In this document: positions 53,048 to 61,865 of the stretch, piece after piece
Layout of the letters: every line of letters starts with the position of its first letter
Position numbering within the stretch: the first letter of the stretch is position 1
NCBI RefSeq assembly: GCF_001700435.1
Contig: NZ_LYPC01000022.1
Location: 164,086 to 228,085, forward strand
DNA length: 64,000 bases
Origin: Paenibacillus pectinilyticus
GTDB lineage: Bacteria; Bacillota; Bacilli; Paenibacillales; NBRC-103111
Direction of reading: 5' to 3'
Position numbers and translations under genes: made by a program
Notes under the pieces: generated by a model
The model's input: the letters and a program-made list of their open reading frames with translations, nothing else
Told to the model about the DNA's origin: nothing
The model's database searches: none

Positions 53048-53941
53048 TTATCCTTTAAGTCCAGCCGAAGTAATGCCTTGATGAAACCATCGCTGCGCAA
53101 ATAGATAAAGTAGGACAATCGGAGCGATTGTAAATGTGGCGGCAGCCATCAAATGGTGGAAATTCGGCCCTTCCTCACTGACGAAATACAACAAACCTAC
53201 CTGTAAGGGTCTGAGCGATTCGCTCGAAGTAATCAGCAAGGGCCACAGCACTCCATTCCATTTTCCAATAAATGCAAGCAATGCCGTCGTAATTAACGAA
53301 GGAAGCACCAACGGTAGCAACACCGTCCACAGATATCGCCTGTTGGACATACCATCCACTTGAGCAGCCTCCCAATACTCCTTTTGCACAGAGAGGAAAG
53401 CTTGTCTTAGTAAAAATATCGTGAAGGCTTCCGCTAAAAACGGCAGCATCATACCCATGTAGCTGTCATAGAACCCTTGCCCTCCGTCACCCGCCCAGTT
53501 GTTGCCACCTGCCAATGGAATATGCCGCATGGTCACAAAGTTAGGCACTAAGGTAACATCATAGGGGATGAGCATGGTGATCACGACGATCATGAAGATA
53601 AGATTGCGGCCGCGAAAGGAGAAATGAGTAATAGCAAAAGCAATCGGCACACAGACGAGCAGTTGGAGCGCAGTGCCTACACCAGCAATGATCACCGTAT
53701 TGACAAAATAGCGCTCAAACGTCGATTCCGGCTTTAGCCACGCTTCTACGTAGTTCTTGAAATGCCATACTTCGGGCAACCAGGTTGGCGGCATGCGATT
53801 GATTTCCTCAGCGCTTTTTAACGAGGTTAGTATCATCCACACGAAGGGGAAAACCACGCAGAAGGCTAACGCGACTACGCCAATCCACACGATCATCCAC
53901 ATCATTTTGGACGAACGACTTGTTCCAACCGAATCATTCAT
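53048..53941 (-). CDS. ABC transporter permease (MalG/UgpE type)
   Basis: Binding-protein-dependent permease, six membrane helices, with the EAA loop EYWEAAQVDGMSNRRYLWTVLLPLVLPSL. 297 residues. TAGGAGG precedes ATG 53941, which lies 22 bp after the upstream permease. Second permease of the importer. Confidence 0.93.
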   Translation of the reverse strand: MNDSVGTSRSSKMMWMIVWIGVVALAFCVVFPFVWMILTSLKSAEEINRMPPTWLPEVWHFKNYVEAWLKPESTFERYFVNTVIIAGVGTALQLLVCVPIAFAITHFSFRGRNLIFMIVVITMLIPYDVTLVPNFVTMRHIPLAGGNNWAGDGGQGFYDSYMGMMLPFLAEAFTIFLLRQAFLSVQKEYWEAAQVDGMSNRRYLWTVLLPLVLPSLITTALLAFIGKWNGVLWPLLITSSESLRPLQVGLLYFVSEEGPNFHHLMAAATFTIAPIVLLYLFAQRWFHQGITSAGLKG

Positions 53942-53962
53942 TCTTAAATCCTCCTACCTGCT

Positions 53963-55039
53963 TTAGTGCATATAGTGAACCTTTTTCTCGCCGTAACGCA
54001 GCTGCAGCCAAGTTAAACCAAGCAGAAACACAAACAGCACCATCGACACTGCAGATGCATAGCCAACTTGACCATACACATAGAAACTTCTGAAAATATA
54101 CAAGGGCAACGACATTGTGGAACCTAGAGGGCCGCCTTCCCCTCCAGAAAAAACATAGAAAGCGTTAAACGACTCAAATGCGCCAATGATCGATACAATA
54201 ATTAGCAAGAACCAGGTTGGCGACAGGAGTGGCAGTGTTATATGCCGGATAATATGCCAAGTTCGCGCGCTATCAATTCGGGCAGCCTCCGTCAGATCAT
54301 GAGGGACTTGCGTCAATCCCGATAAAAACACAACAATTTGAAAGCCAAGGCTACCCCATATTGAGAACAGGATGATCACGCCTAGTGCCCAGGCCGGACC
54401 TGCGAAGGCCGTTGGAATCATAGAAGGCCAGTGCCCGCCGAGCTGCCGTATCAGCTTAATCAAGATCGGGTCCGGGTCTGTCAGCCATTGCTGCGGTGTC
54501 CCGCCCAAGTAGCGTACGGCCCAATTCGCAAGACCCACGCTCGGATGAAAAATCCATTTGAAAACAATGGCTGCTGCAACTTGAGAAGTAATGTAAGGTA
54601 GAAAGAATAGTACGCGCAGCAAGGTCTTTCCTCTGGTTATATGAAATAATACATAAGCGACAAAGAATGAAATTAACAGTGTCAATGGAATGGTCCCAAT
54701 TGCATAAAATATGGTCACGACGAATCCATGTCCAACAGATCCGAGCTGCCAGCCGACTGTAGGATCTTTCACAACAAGATCCTCTGTAAAAATACGAATG
54801 TAATTGTCCAACCCTACGAAGCGCTCTGGCACATAGCCCCACTTCCATAAGCTCATCCACATGCCAAATGCAAGCGGCCAGTAACGGAAAAGCAGCAGAA
54901 GCACCAGCGCTGGAAGGGCATAGCCAAGTCCCGTCAACGCTTCTCGTGCTTTTCTTCGGGAGCGTGTCTTGACGATCTTGCGCTCCTGCAATTGTTCAAT
55001 CGGCTTCATGTCATAAGCAACAGCTTCTTTGGTTATCAC
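53963..55039 (-). CDS. ABC transporter permease (MalF/UgpA type)
   Basis: First gene of the six-gene operon. Six or seven helices and the EAA loop DLTEAARIDSARTWHIIRHITLPLLSP. Basic cytoplasmic N-terminus (KTRSRRKAREAL). Starts at GTG 55039 after AGGAGA with 8-bp spacing. 358 residues. Confidence 0.93.
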   Translation of the reverse strand: MITKEAVAYDMKPIEQLQERKIVKTRSRRKAREALTGLGYALPALVLLLLFRYWPLAFGMWMSLWKWGYVPERFVGLDNYIRIFTEDLVVKDPTVGWQLGSVGHGFVVTIFYAIGTIPLTLLISFFVAYVLFHITRGKTLLRVLFFLPYITSQVAAAIVFKWIFHPSVGLANWAVRYLGGTPQQWLTDPDPILIKLIRQLGGHWPSMIPTAFAGPAWALGVIILFSIWGSLGFQIVVFLSGLTQVPHDLTEAARIDSARTWHIIRHITLPLLSPTWFLLIIVSIIGAFESFNAFYVFSGGEGGPLGSTMSLPLYIFRSFYVYGQVGYASAVSMVLFVFLLGLTWLQLRYGEKKVHYMH

Positions 55040-55299
55040 TGGGAATCTCCTCTCTTATCAGCCTTCTTGCTTGCCTTACCTCATTCATTGTAGTAGTCAA
55101 ATGTTCGCTATTAATTATCCATAGTTTAAGAAATTGTTGCCAATGTTACCGATGTTTACACGATTGGTTACTCGAAATTGTAAAAACGGCCATTATTGCA
55201 TCAAAATCGGGCATTATAGCTGACGTTAGTTCTGAAAAATCAAATAGGCCCATGCGCAAAAAGCATGGGCTTATCATCAATGTGAACGCTGAAGTCAGC
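55040..55299 (-). promoter_or_regulatory. Upstream region of the ABC-HAD-MBL-DeoR operon
   Basis: 260 bp without a gene. Read on the minus strand it must hold the operon promoter. A direct TGTTACCGATGTTTACACG stretch (55143-55161) and TTGTTGCCAATG just beside it could be the DeoR-type operator; no exact palindrome is visible. A CATGGGC / GCCCATG inverted pair (55250-55270) lies close to the remnant gene to the right. Confidence 0.3.
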
Positions 55300-55488
55300 C
55301 TATTTAAAAGGAAAGGTGACTCTTGTCATTCGTTCTCCAGGCTCCAATACAGGAACCTCCACCTGAACAGTTTTAAGATATTTAATTCCAATGCCCGTAT
55401 TCAAGGCAATGACAGTTTCCCCCTGTTGAATCCAGCTACTTTCTCTATGCTTACGTAAGTATTTCATCTTTTCATCCTTCCCATCCAT
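55300..55488 (-). pseudogene. C-terminal remnant of a threonine synthase-like gene
   Basis: 62 codons, with GETVIALNTGIGIKYLKT, the ending typical of pyridoxal-phosphate-dependent threonine synthases, then VQVEVPVLEPGERM. All catalytic parts are missing. The start codon has AAGGATG-like bases upstream only by chance. A left-over of a deleted gene between the operon and repeat J. Confidence 0.65.
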
Positions 55489-55560
55489 ATTATTAATTTT
55501 ATAAAAAGGAAGCAGAGATTAATACATTAGCAGTTTTATTTCTAGCGTTTCTTCATAAAT

Positions 55561-55660
55561 AGGAATGCTGCCCTTTACTTCAACAGACAAACGCAAACGA
55601 TGGATTACCGGCTGCGCTGCGCAAATAAAATCAATATCGGTAAATTGCTTAACGAAGTAA
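55561..55660. repeat. Cassette-boundary repeat J
   Basis: AGGAATGCTGCCCTTTACTT at the left, a weaker hairpin (GCGCTGCGC, 55613-55621), right end ATCGGTAAATTGCTTAACGAAG. The left flank TTTATTTCT...CATAAAT resembles the flanks of copies M and N. Confidence 0.65.
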
Positions 55661-55746
55661 TGATACAACCATTAATTTCGCCGTATTTATCTGAATAACA
55701 TATTTTTTTTTTACACAAATTAAATACGTTTAGGAGGTGAGAAAAA

Positions 55747-55920
55747 ATGTCTAATCAAAACAACAAACGAAATTCCCAAAATGTCTCAGAGGACATCAAG
55801 GATACCGCAGGGGCTGTATTTCATTCTGTTCATAAAGGGTTAGAAGCAACTGAAGATGCTGCAATGAATGCTGTTGATGCAACAACTAACGCAATTAACA
55901 ATTTAACAAAAAATGATTAG
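55747..55920 (+). CDS. Small helical protein on the plus strand (57 aa)
   Basis: A strong AGGAGGTG site sits 6 bp before the ATG. The protein is polar at the start (MSNQNNKRNSQN) and then forms an amphipathic helix with AGAVFHSVHKGLEATEDAAM and a repeated xAVDATTNAI ending. No family recognised. It is one of only three genes on the plus strand in the 25-kb array, and its own signals are much better than those of its neighbours. Confidence 0.6.
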   Translation: MSNQNNKRNSQNVSEDIKDTAGAVFHSVHKGLEATEDAAMNAVDATTNAINNLTKND

Positions 55921-55989
55921 CGTTAATAGGGGTACCGCCAGCAAAATGCAGATTTACAACGTTTAAGAGATTATGTGTGAAGTTAGTGA

Positions 55990-56080
55990 ATCCCCATTAA
56001 TGTAGGCTACCATAATGTAAAAAAGGCTGCCGCGGCAGCCTTTTTGCTATTCAACTATAGTTACCCGTTAGTTGAATGAT
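55990..56080. repeat. Cassette-boundary repeat K
   Basis: Contains the best hairpin of the set: a 26-bp perfect palindrome (56020-56045) built on GGCTGCCG / CGGCAGCC with A and T runs, which can also act as a terminator. Right end CTATAGTTACCCGTTAGTTG, then AATGATG. The left terminal site is degenerate. Confidence 0.85.
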
Positions 56081-56103
56081 GTAAAACTTCAAAGTAATTC
56101 TGA

Positions 56104-56390
56104 TTACTCGTTACACTGTGTTATCCAGTTTTTATGAATCAAATTCCCATCCACTAAATCCTGAGAAGTATTAACATTAATACTTATATTGTTATAGCGT
56201 GCCCATTTGGGGAGTTGCTCGAATAAATATGTGTAAACCTTATCATTAGGAGTTGAATAGCCAACGTTAACTTTATGACCTCCTGCAAAGTCAGGAAGTA
56301 GTGAAAATCTGCCCATTCATAAGCTTCCCGAGTAGAGTCAAATATTTTACTAGCTTCCTTGTAATTCTCATTAATCCATTCTATGACCAT
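56104..56390 (-). pseudogene. Small gene with one frameshift, unknown function
   Basis: The start (ATG 56390, GGAGGG 6 bp upstream) reads MVIEWINENYKEASKIFDST, then ...EWADFHYFL. After about 56293 the neighbouring frame is the sensible continuation, PDFAGGHKVNVGYSTPNDKVYTYLF through to the ending NWITQCNE at 56104. One base change restores a 95-residue protein. Family not recognised. A real frameshift or a base-call error are both possible. Confidence 0.6.
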
Positions 56391-56440
56391 TCAGAACCCT
56401 CCGAAACATTCGTGAATTGATTTCAATATAATGCTTGAAC

Positions 56441-56460
56441 TCTCGTTCACCGTTAGCGCA
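56441..56460. repeat. Partial cassette-boundary repeat L
   Basis: Only a right end, TCTCGTTCACCGTTAGCG followed by CA, between the frameshifted gene and the AHSA1 gene. Confidence 0.45.
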
Positions 56461-56518
56461 AAACGTGTAATATTCAAAGTGATTAAGTTTTTTTGCAGAT
56501 TAACTTTCTTATCGCATT

Positions 56519-57031
56519 TTAATGCAGGAAGGCAAGATAGTCGGCAAGTTTATCAAAAGTACCCTCAATATCTTGTTGAAGCTTTGGAACCATACCTTTG
56601 TAGGCTTCCTGTTCCTCTGCTGAAGCGTTCACAGGGCAACCTTTCAGGTTTAATATAGTTTTACCTTCGTCATCTTCTAGTGATATGATATTCATAATTT
56701 CAAGTGGCCAGCTCACGCTAAAAGGCGCTCGGACCGTATTGCCTTGCTCATCGGAAAAAGATCGGATATAAGCCACTTTCTCAGGTTCGACAACCTCTTG
56801 GTATGCAAATTTTGTCCACATAACCTGATTTCCGTCAGGAGCCGTCTGAATACCTAAAAACTCGCCACCTGAATGAGCGTCCATTTTAACAATTTCGAGA
56901 ATGCCCCCCTTTGGTCCCCACCATTTCGCGAAATGACCGAGCTCTGTCCATGCTTTAAATACCAGTTCGCGAGGGGCATTGAATACACGCGTAATTGAAA
57001 TTTCGAACAATTGACTCAGATTGTTATCCAT
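56519..57031 (-). CDS. AHSA1/SRPBCC-domain protein
   Basis: START-like ligand-binding fold of the AHSA1 group: ISITRVFNAPRELVFKAWTELGHFAKWWGPKGG near the start, then GEFLGIQTAPDG, EKVAYIRSFSDEQGN and EGTFDKLADYLAFLH at the end. 170 residues; AAGGAGG precedes ATG 57031 by 7 bp. Proteins of this type bind hydrophobic ligands or act as chaperone activators; the role here is unknown. Single-gene unit. Confidence 0.88.
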   Translation of the reverse strand: MDNNLSQLFEISITRVFNAPRELVFKAWTELGHFAKWWGPKGGILEIVKMDAHSGGEFLGIQTAPDGNQVMWTKFAYQEVVEPEKVAYIRSFSDEQGNTVRAPFSVSWPLEIMNIISLEDDEGKTILNLKGCPVNASAEEQEAYKGMVPKLQQDIEGTFDKLADYLAFLH

Positions 57032-57171
57032 GAAAATCCTCCTTGTGCTATAAAGGCAACTATTCCTAGTCTTCAATTTTATTTTCTCATTCTAAAACTT
57101 TGCTTTCAGTCTAATGCTTTATTTCTCATAACAATGATACCATGCATGTATTGGAAGTGTCCTGCCCGTTC

Positions 57172-57636
57172 TTAAAGGGTTGTCTTCTGTTCTAGATTAT
57201 GTAAGATTCGGGGCGTTGCTTCATAAAAGTATTGAATCAACTTTTTCATTTGTTCTTCAAAATCTTCACTGTCGGGAGCACCTATATTCACTGCTGTTTT
57301 TTGTCCGCGGTATACTTCATTAAATAATGGGATTTCACGATTGTAGTACTCTTTAATGTAATCTCTATGAAGTTCACTCATTGCAATAATGATATCGTAC
57401 TCATTAAAGTGGTCTTCATCAAAAAGCGTTCTTTTGAAGTCAGCGGTGTCTATATTCATTTCATTCATAATATTAAAGTGAATATTGGAATACTTGCTAA
57501 TATCACTATTCGCTCTTATCCCTGCGGAAGCAACCTTAATTGATGGCTTATTATTTCAGTGTACAAAATCCTTCATACAAAATTCAGCTATTACACTTCG
57601 AGTAAAATTATCAGTACATACAAACATAATATTCAT
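57172..57636 (-). pseudogene. Low-molecular-weight phosphotyrosine phosphatase gene with an in-frame TGA
   Basis: The complete frame from ATG 57636 reads MNIMFVCTDNFTRSVIAEFC, a LMW-PTP P-loop (C-x5-R-S), then KDFVH, a TGA codon at 57558-57556, and NNKPSIKVASAGIRANSD to the end, with YDIIIAMSELHRDYI and NIGAPDSEDFEEQM. Both sides are collinear and in the same frame, 154 residues in all. The general-acid Asp is in NIGAPDSED. Only codon 27 prevents full translation. A partial element end (CTGCCCGTTCTTAAAG) lies at 57161. Confidence 0.8.
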
Positions 57637-58030
57637 AAAAGCAAACAACTCCAATCCAATGACCATTTTATGGAATTATAGCAAACGTTATAGTTTTATT
57701 ACATTAAAATTTTTCGACCGATTATTCAACAATACTCCCTCTATGGAGAAAAATGTAAAAAGCTCTTCACTTAAGCCACCCGCTGTAATTTGTGGTTACC
57801 GTGGAAAAGTATGGTTGCACCTTTGGATCTCCACATGTGCTCATAGCGGTCAACCCTCCCACATCTCGCAGAGTCTACGCTCCCACATTCCTTCATTCAA
57901 CCTATCCATGAGGTGGAGGTCAGATATGCTGCCCGACAGGATCTTTGTCCGTAAGTTTAGTGCCTTTCCGACTCATCCGTGCTTCTTGTTATCTTACTCT
58001 GCTTTGGTCATCAACATTAAAAAGCGTTCA
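57637..58030. mobile_element. Non-coding 3' end of the second IS110 element and its flank
   Basis: About 390 bp without a convincing gene; the open frame on the plus strand across it has no family pattern. The part next to the transposase remnant (57880-58030) is likely IS110 3' end; GCTGCCCGACAGGATCTTTG with TCCGTAAG (57928-57955) is loosely similar to CGGGCAGGAACTCGGTTCTC with CGTGCG in the first element's 3' flank, and may be part of a guide RNA. Outer boundary unknown. Confidence 0.35.
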
Positions 58031-59299
58031 TTAAGCTGCTTGTGTTATCTCCGCAAATCGAGGGATATCCTGGATCATTTTTTCTTTACTAAACTCATGG
58101 CCCTTCTGCAAGATACCGAAAAGGATACGTATGAGCTTATTACATAACGCGATGAGAGACTGCATCTTTTTTAATGGATTCACAGACCGTTTGGTGTAAT
58201 ACTCGTGTAGGGTTCGAAAGGCTGAATTTTTAGCGACTAACGGCATCATCACTCTAAAAAGCAGAGCACGCAGGCGTTTCCTACCTCTCTTTGTGATCCT
58301 GGTTTGCCCTATATGTGTGCCGGATGAATTTGTTTTCAAATTCAATCCAGCAAGCTTAGTGATCTGTTTTGGATGTCGGTACTGGTCAATGTCACCTAAC
58401 TCTTCTCGTATCCCGGCCAATTCCTTTCATGGCCAATACTTGCTTTACATGAGGGATCTGCGCTAGCAGTCCATCTAACTTTGCTTCCAATTCCACAAGC
58501 TTGCTCTTAAGCCATTCTTACTGTGTCAGCAACAACTTTAACTCCATTTTAGCCAACTCAGAACCTTGCCTGATGCCAACAGAACAGCCGGCTGCTACCT
58601 TCAGACTCTGTATTCGACCTAGACCAAGCCCGCGCTTTGCTGCTTCTCTTAAATGTTGCAGCAACGTCTCGTCTGGCACAGAAACAAGCTCATGCGGCAG
58701 TAGATTAAGACTTAGCATTTGGATGGAGGACTTGCACTCCCAGTCCTTAAATACCGTCAGAAACTCTGGGAAATACCGATCTAACCAGTTATGTTCACGT
58801 GCTTGCACAACACAAAGGTCAGTTGTTAGGTGCTCGCGAATTTTCATGGCTTCCCTCAGTTCGGCATAAACACCTTGAGGAAGGCTCGGTACAGCGTATC
58901 TCCCGTCTTTGACCAACTGTGCAATAACTTTTGCGTCCTTAATGTCATTCTTTGTTGGGGAATTGTCATCTAATTCTTTACTTTTCTTCACGTGTAGTGG
59001 ATTCACTACGCCGTATTTTACTTGCTCTTCTTTAAGAAAATGGGCTAGGTTTAGCCAATAGTTACCCGTTGGTTCCATACCAACTATGACGTCCTTGAAC
59101 CCTTGCTCCGTGGCAATTTTCCTGAACCAGCTCTCAAATAATACAAAGCCTTCTCGATTGTTTTCAAACGTAAGTGGCTTCCCGAATTCGACCCCTCGGA
59201 AGTCTTGGGCTCTCGCCACATGTCTAAATTTTGCTATGTCGACTCCGATAATTAAAGTAGAAAAAGTGATTTGATTCGTTCATTTTGAGTAGAATGCAT
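58031..59299 (-). pseudogene. IS110-family transposase, disrupted
   Basis: The gene can be traced from MHSTQNE at ATG 59299 through IIGVDIAKFRHVARAQ, GMEPTGNYW and NDIKDAKVIAQLV to the C-terminal KQITKLAGLNLKTNSSGTHIGQ and KRLRALLFR. Three defects: a frameshift after residue 7, an in-frame TAA at 58518-58520, and another frameshift near 58425 within the helix-hairpin segment (AMKGIG / LAGIREELGDI). The DEDD residues themselves are present. It is a different IS110 member from the one at 46.4 kb. Confidence 0.88.
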
Positions 59300-59304
59300 G
59301 TTGT

Positions 59305-59378
59305 AGTCTCCTTTGGTTTTGTTTTGGATCCGACGCTGGCCAGCATCAGGGACCCATAAACATCATACTAGGGAGTCT
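59305..59378 (-). mobile_element. 5' non-coding end of the second IS110 element
   Basis: Outer arms AGTCTCC (59305) and GGGAGTCT (59371) with one mismatch; inside, GGTCCCTGATGCTGG / CCAGCGTC structure. The CATCATA motif near the outer end and its distance to the next GGAATG are the same as in the first element. Confidence 0.55.
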
Positions 59379-59450
59379 TTTTATTTCTCAGACCTCGTAT
59401 TTACTCATAATAGGAATGCTGCCCGTTCACTTTAATGGAAACATCCAAAC
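59377..59450. repeat. Cassette-boundary repeat M (left part)
   Basis: TTATTTCTCA, then CCTCGTATTTACTC and AGGAATGCTGCCCGTT, followed by CACTTTAATGG. The first 50 bases are nearly the same as copy N at 63661. The hairpin and right end are missing. Confidence 0.7.
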
Positions 59451-59511
59451 CACTGATCGAATAATTTTCTTGATATTGGAAAATCTAATTTCGATGAAAG
59501 GAGGTACACGG

Positions 59512-59655
59512 ATGGTTGAGTACACTAATATTCAAGACAACTCCGAAGAAATAATAAAGTGTATTGTTAACTGCGATACCGAGCAAAATGAGAAACAAGA
59601 TAATAACCTTTTGAACAGTATTCCGAGCGAAGAAGAATATATTGATGAACCGTAA
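59512..59655 (+). CDS. Small acidic protein on the plus strand (47 aa)
   Basis: Strong AAAGGAGGT site 7 bp before ATG 59512. Sequence MVEYTNIQDNSEEIIKCIVN and an acidic ending SEEEYIDEP. Two Cys. Not recognised; might be a small spore or toxin-related protein, but nothing proves this. Confidence 0.55.
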   Translation: MVEYTNIQDNSEEIIKCIVNCDTEQNEKQDNNLLNSIPSEEEYIDEP

Positions 59656-59743
59656 CTAGCTAAGCTTCAATGACGGACTTTTCACCTATAATTACAAATC
59701 AACTAGAATTACCTAATTAATTAGTAAAGGATTGATATTCCAA

Positions 59744-59875
59744 ATGGATATTAAGAAAAACGACTCTGATTATAAACCTGATATAACTAACTACGATTAT
59801 GTTTGGGGTAGCGATCAGGATGAGTATACTAAAGATGCTGCCAAATCAGAGTCAAATGAAGAAGAGGACAAGTAA
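59744..59875 (+). CDS. Small acidic Asp/Tyr-rich protein (43 aa)
   Basis: ATG 59744 with only AAAGG (59726) upstream. MDIKKNDSDYKPDITNYDYV and ending SESNEEEDK. Follows the previous small gene by 88 bp in the same direction and has similar composition; the two may form a pair. Not recognised. Confidence 0.4.
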   Translation: MDIKKNDSDYKPDITNYDYVWGSDQDEYTKDAAKSESNEEEDK

Positions 59876-59960
59876 ATCCCTCTGGACTTGAAAAAAAGCC
59901 CGAGAGTTAATCTCACGTACCATAAATGAAACAAGGGACAGTTGCCGGCCGCGGAAAACA

Positions 59961-60000
59961 ATACAACTTCTTGTCTTTTGGAAAAGACAAGAAGTTGTAT
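59961..60000. repeat. 40-bp perfect palindrome
   Basis: Two 19-bp arms (59961-59979 and 59982-60000, ATACAACTTCTTGTCTTTT and complement) around GG. It has no T run on either exit side (CCAAAAATAAAAAA follows on the plus strand), so it is not a usual terminator. Confidence 0.8.
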
Positions 60001-60077
60001 CCAAAAATAAAAAAAACGCGTCATTCGCGGATGATAATGTAATATGTTTTTGTCCTCTTCACTTTGTGTGAGTATTA

Positions 60078-61447
60078 TTATTCTCTTACCTTTTTACCCA
60101 CTGGAATACTCTGAGCAAAACGAAACACATTATGAGGATCATACTTTCGTTTCACCTGCTTCAATCTGCTAAAGTTCACACCCCTGGGCCAGTTCTTAAT
60201 CTGCAAATCGGGAAAATTCACATAATCCCCATTAACAAAGGTACGTAACGCTCTCCGGAATCTTCTCACCCACTGAATATTCCGCTACTGCTCCCTGTTG
60301 TTCCTCCAGCGGGCTGACAATTCGTAGATTGTCTCAGCCTTCCGATGAGGATAGGCCGTTGCAGTAGGCGATACTCGACTTACCGCGCTTCCTGCACCAC
60401 CTAAGCTTTGACTCCAAACGCTAGAATGCCTGTTGGGTGCTTCGGATAAAAAGTCACGTATAATTCGTACTCCTTCACGAGGCAAGGGTTGGAAACCATA
60501 AGCACCTGTTATTTTAAACTTCGGTTCCAAATTTAGGTCCGACTCAGCGAAAAATTTGGTTGCTTCAATAAAAGGCACTGTCTTCACCATCACCTTCACC
60601 GGCGTGCCTGTTCGCAAGAGAGGTCTAATCAATCGACGCAACTCTTCTGCACCGCCAAGTAATTGCCCGGTAGATACAATAGTTCCTACCTGCTTGGCAG
60701 CCACTTCAATTGTTGAGGTTAAGCGGCACGTGACAGACGGGGCCCAGCGCTGCCAAGCCGGTAACACCTTCTCCAAATCCCCCCATTTCCAGTTGATGCT
60801 GTATATAGAAACCATTGAAATGGGTCTAACCCGAAAAGTATAGGCTATAGCTACGCCAAAATTTCCTCCCCCGCCGCCTCGTGATGCCCACCACAGATCG
60901 GAATGTTTCCTCCAGTTCGCCACAATCGTCCTTGCCCCGAAACGCCCCGAAGCTACGATCACCTTCACTTGTTTCAAGTTATCACACGTAAGTCCATATT
61001 TCCGGGACAGAAGTCCAATGCCGCCTCCCAGGGTAAGCCCAGCTACGCCTACATCGGGCGCAGTCCCAGCCGGAAGTGTCACACGCTTATTCCACAGCTT
61101 TTTGTACACACGGGCAAGTGGATTTCCCGTCTGTATAATGGCCACCATATTTTTTCGATCAACCTTAACCTTATTCATCTCGCTCACATCGATAATAATA
61201 CCGCCATTTACAGCCGAAAAGGCTCATAGCTGTGCCGCCCGCTGCGTACTCGCAGCCTTACGCCCCGCTCACGTGCCCATTTGACTGCATTGATCACATC
61301 CTGAGTTCGCCTGCAAAAAACAATGACCTGTGGAAATTTGGAAAAGCGTCTATTGAACTCCATTCTGGCCGCATTGTATGACGGATTGCCCGGAAATACG
61401 ATCCTTCCGGTTAATCGTGTACCTGTCTTTTTCTGAGTTTGTGCCAT
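60078..61447 (-). pseudogene. FAD-linked (berberine-bridge type) oxidase gene, broken
   Basis: Start MAQTQKKTGTRLTGRI at 61447; the FAD-attachment motif RVRSGRHSYEPF is present. A one-base loss in a T run near 61208 shifts the frame; adding one T restores YEPFSAVNGGIIIDVSEMNK. The middle part (61187-60288) has PAGTAPDVGVAGLTLGGGIG, and WWASRGGGGGNFGV. An in-frame TAG at 60287-60285 then interrupts a collinear C-terminus, with YVNFPDLQI, the NFSRLKQVKRKYDPHNVFRF BBE ending and SIPVGKK. Intact length would be about 455. Two separate lesions, so inactive. Confidence 0.88.
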
Positions 61448-61865
61448 CTACTTTACACCATCCCTGTTCATGGCAAATGCCTTTCTCATCAGCATATGTC
61501 TATGTAGGGACACCTGTCCTAGTAACGGCAAACGCCTTATATTTATCTTAAAAATCGTTCAAATCATTATTGATTAAGACTTGGGCACTCCACTAAAAAA
61601 TAACTAAAACCTCTAAAACATAAAGTCTCAGAGGCAATAAACTTCTTTCTATCAAATTGTTTCAAAAATCGTTAGACAATTTGTTTCATAATTCATAAGA
61701 ATCAACTTTTTATGCAGGATACTGAATGAAAATGTAATGAAGTAGGCAAAAATGACAATTGCTTGACTCATTTTCACTTAGGACCTTATCTCAGTAGCCT
61801 TCCAATCGAGATTAAATTTAGGCACTGCATGAAAATGGACCATTCACGCTTGAAATCGAATAACT
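61448..61865. other. Gene-free stretch
   Basis: About 420 AT-rich bases with no supported gene. A short inverted pair CCTCT/AGAGG around 61613-61637 and CAAATTGT / ACAATTTG (61654-61684) could fold, without T runs. Confidence 0.4.

Noticed and set aside
57556..57558. TGA as a selenocysteine codon in the phosphatase gene
   Set aside because: No SECIS-like hairpin is evident directly after it, the codon is not at the catalytic Cys position, and many neighbouring genes are decayed.
57485..58147. 220-codon open frame on the plus strand
   Set aside because: It runs across the broken phosphatase gene, the IS110 3' end and the IS110 C-terminus in antisense, has no ribosome binding site and no family pattern.
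58425..58520. Programmed frameshift or recoding in the second IS110 transposase
   Set aside because: Three separate lesions, including one directly after the start, and no slippery sequence; IS110 transposases are normally read from one frame.
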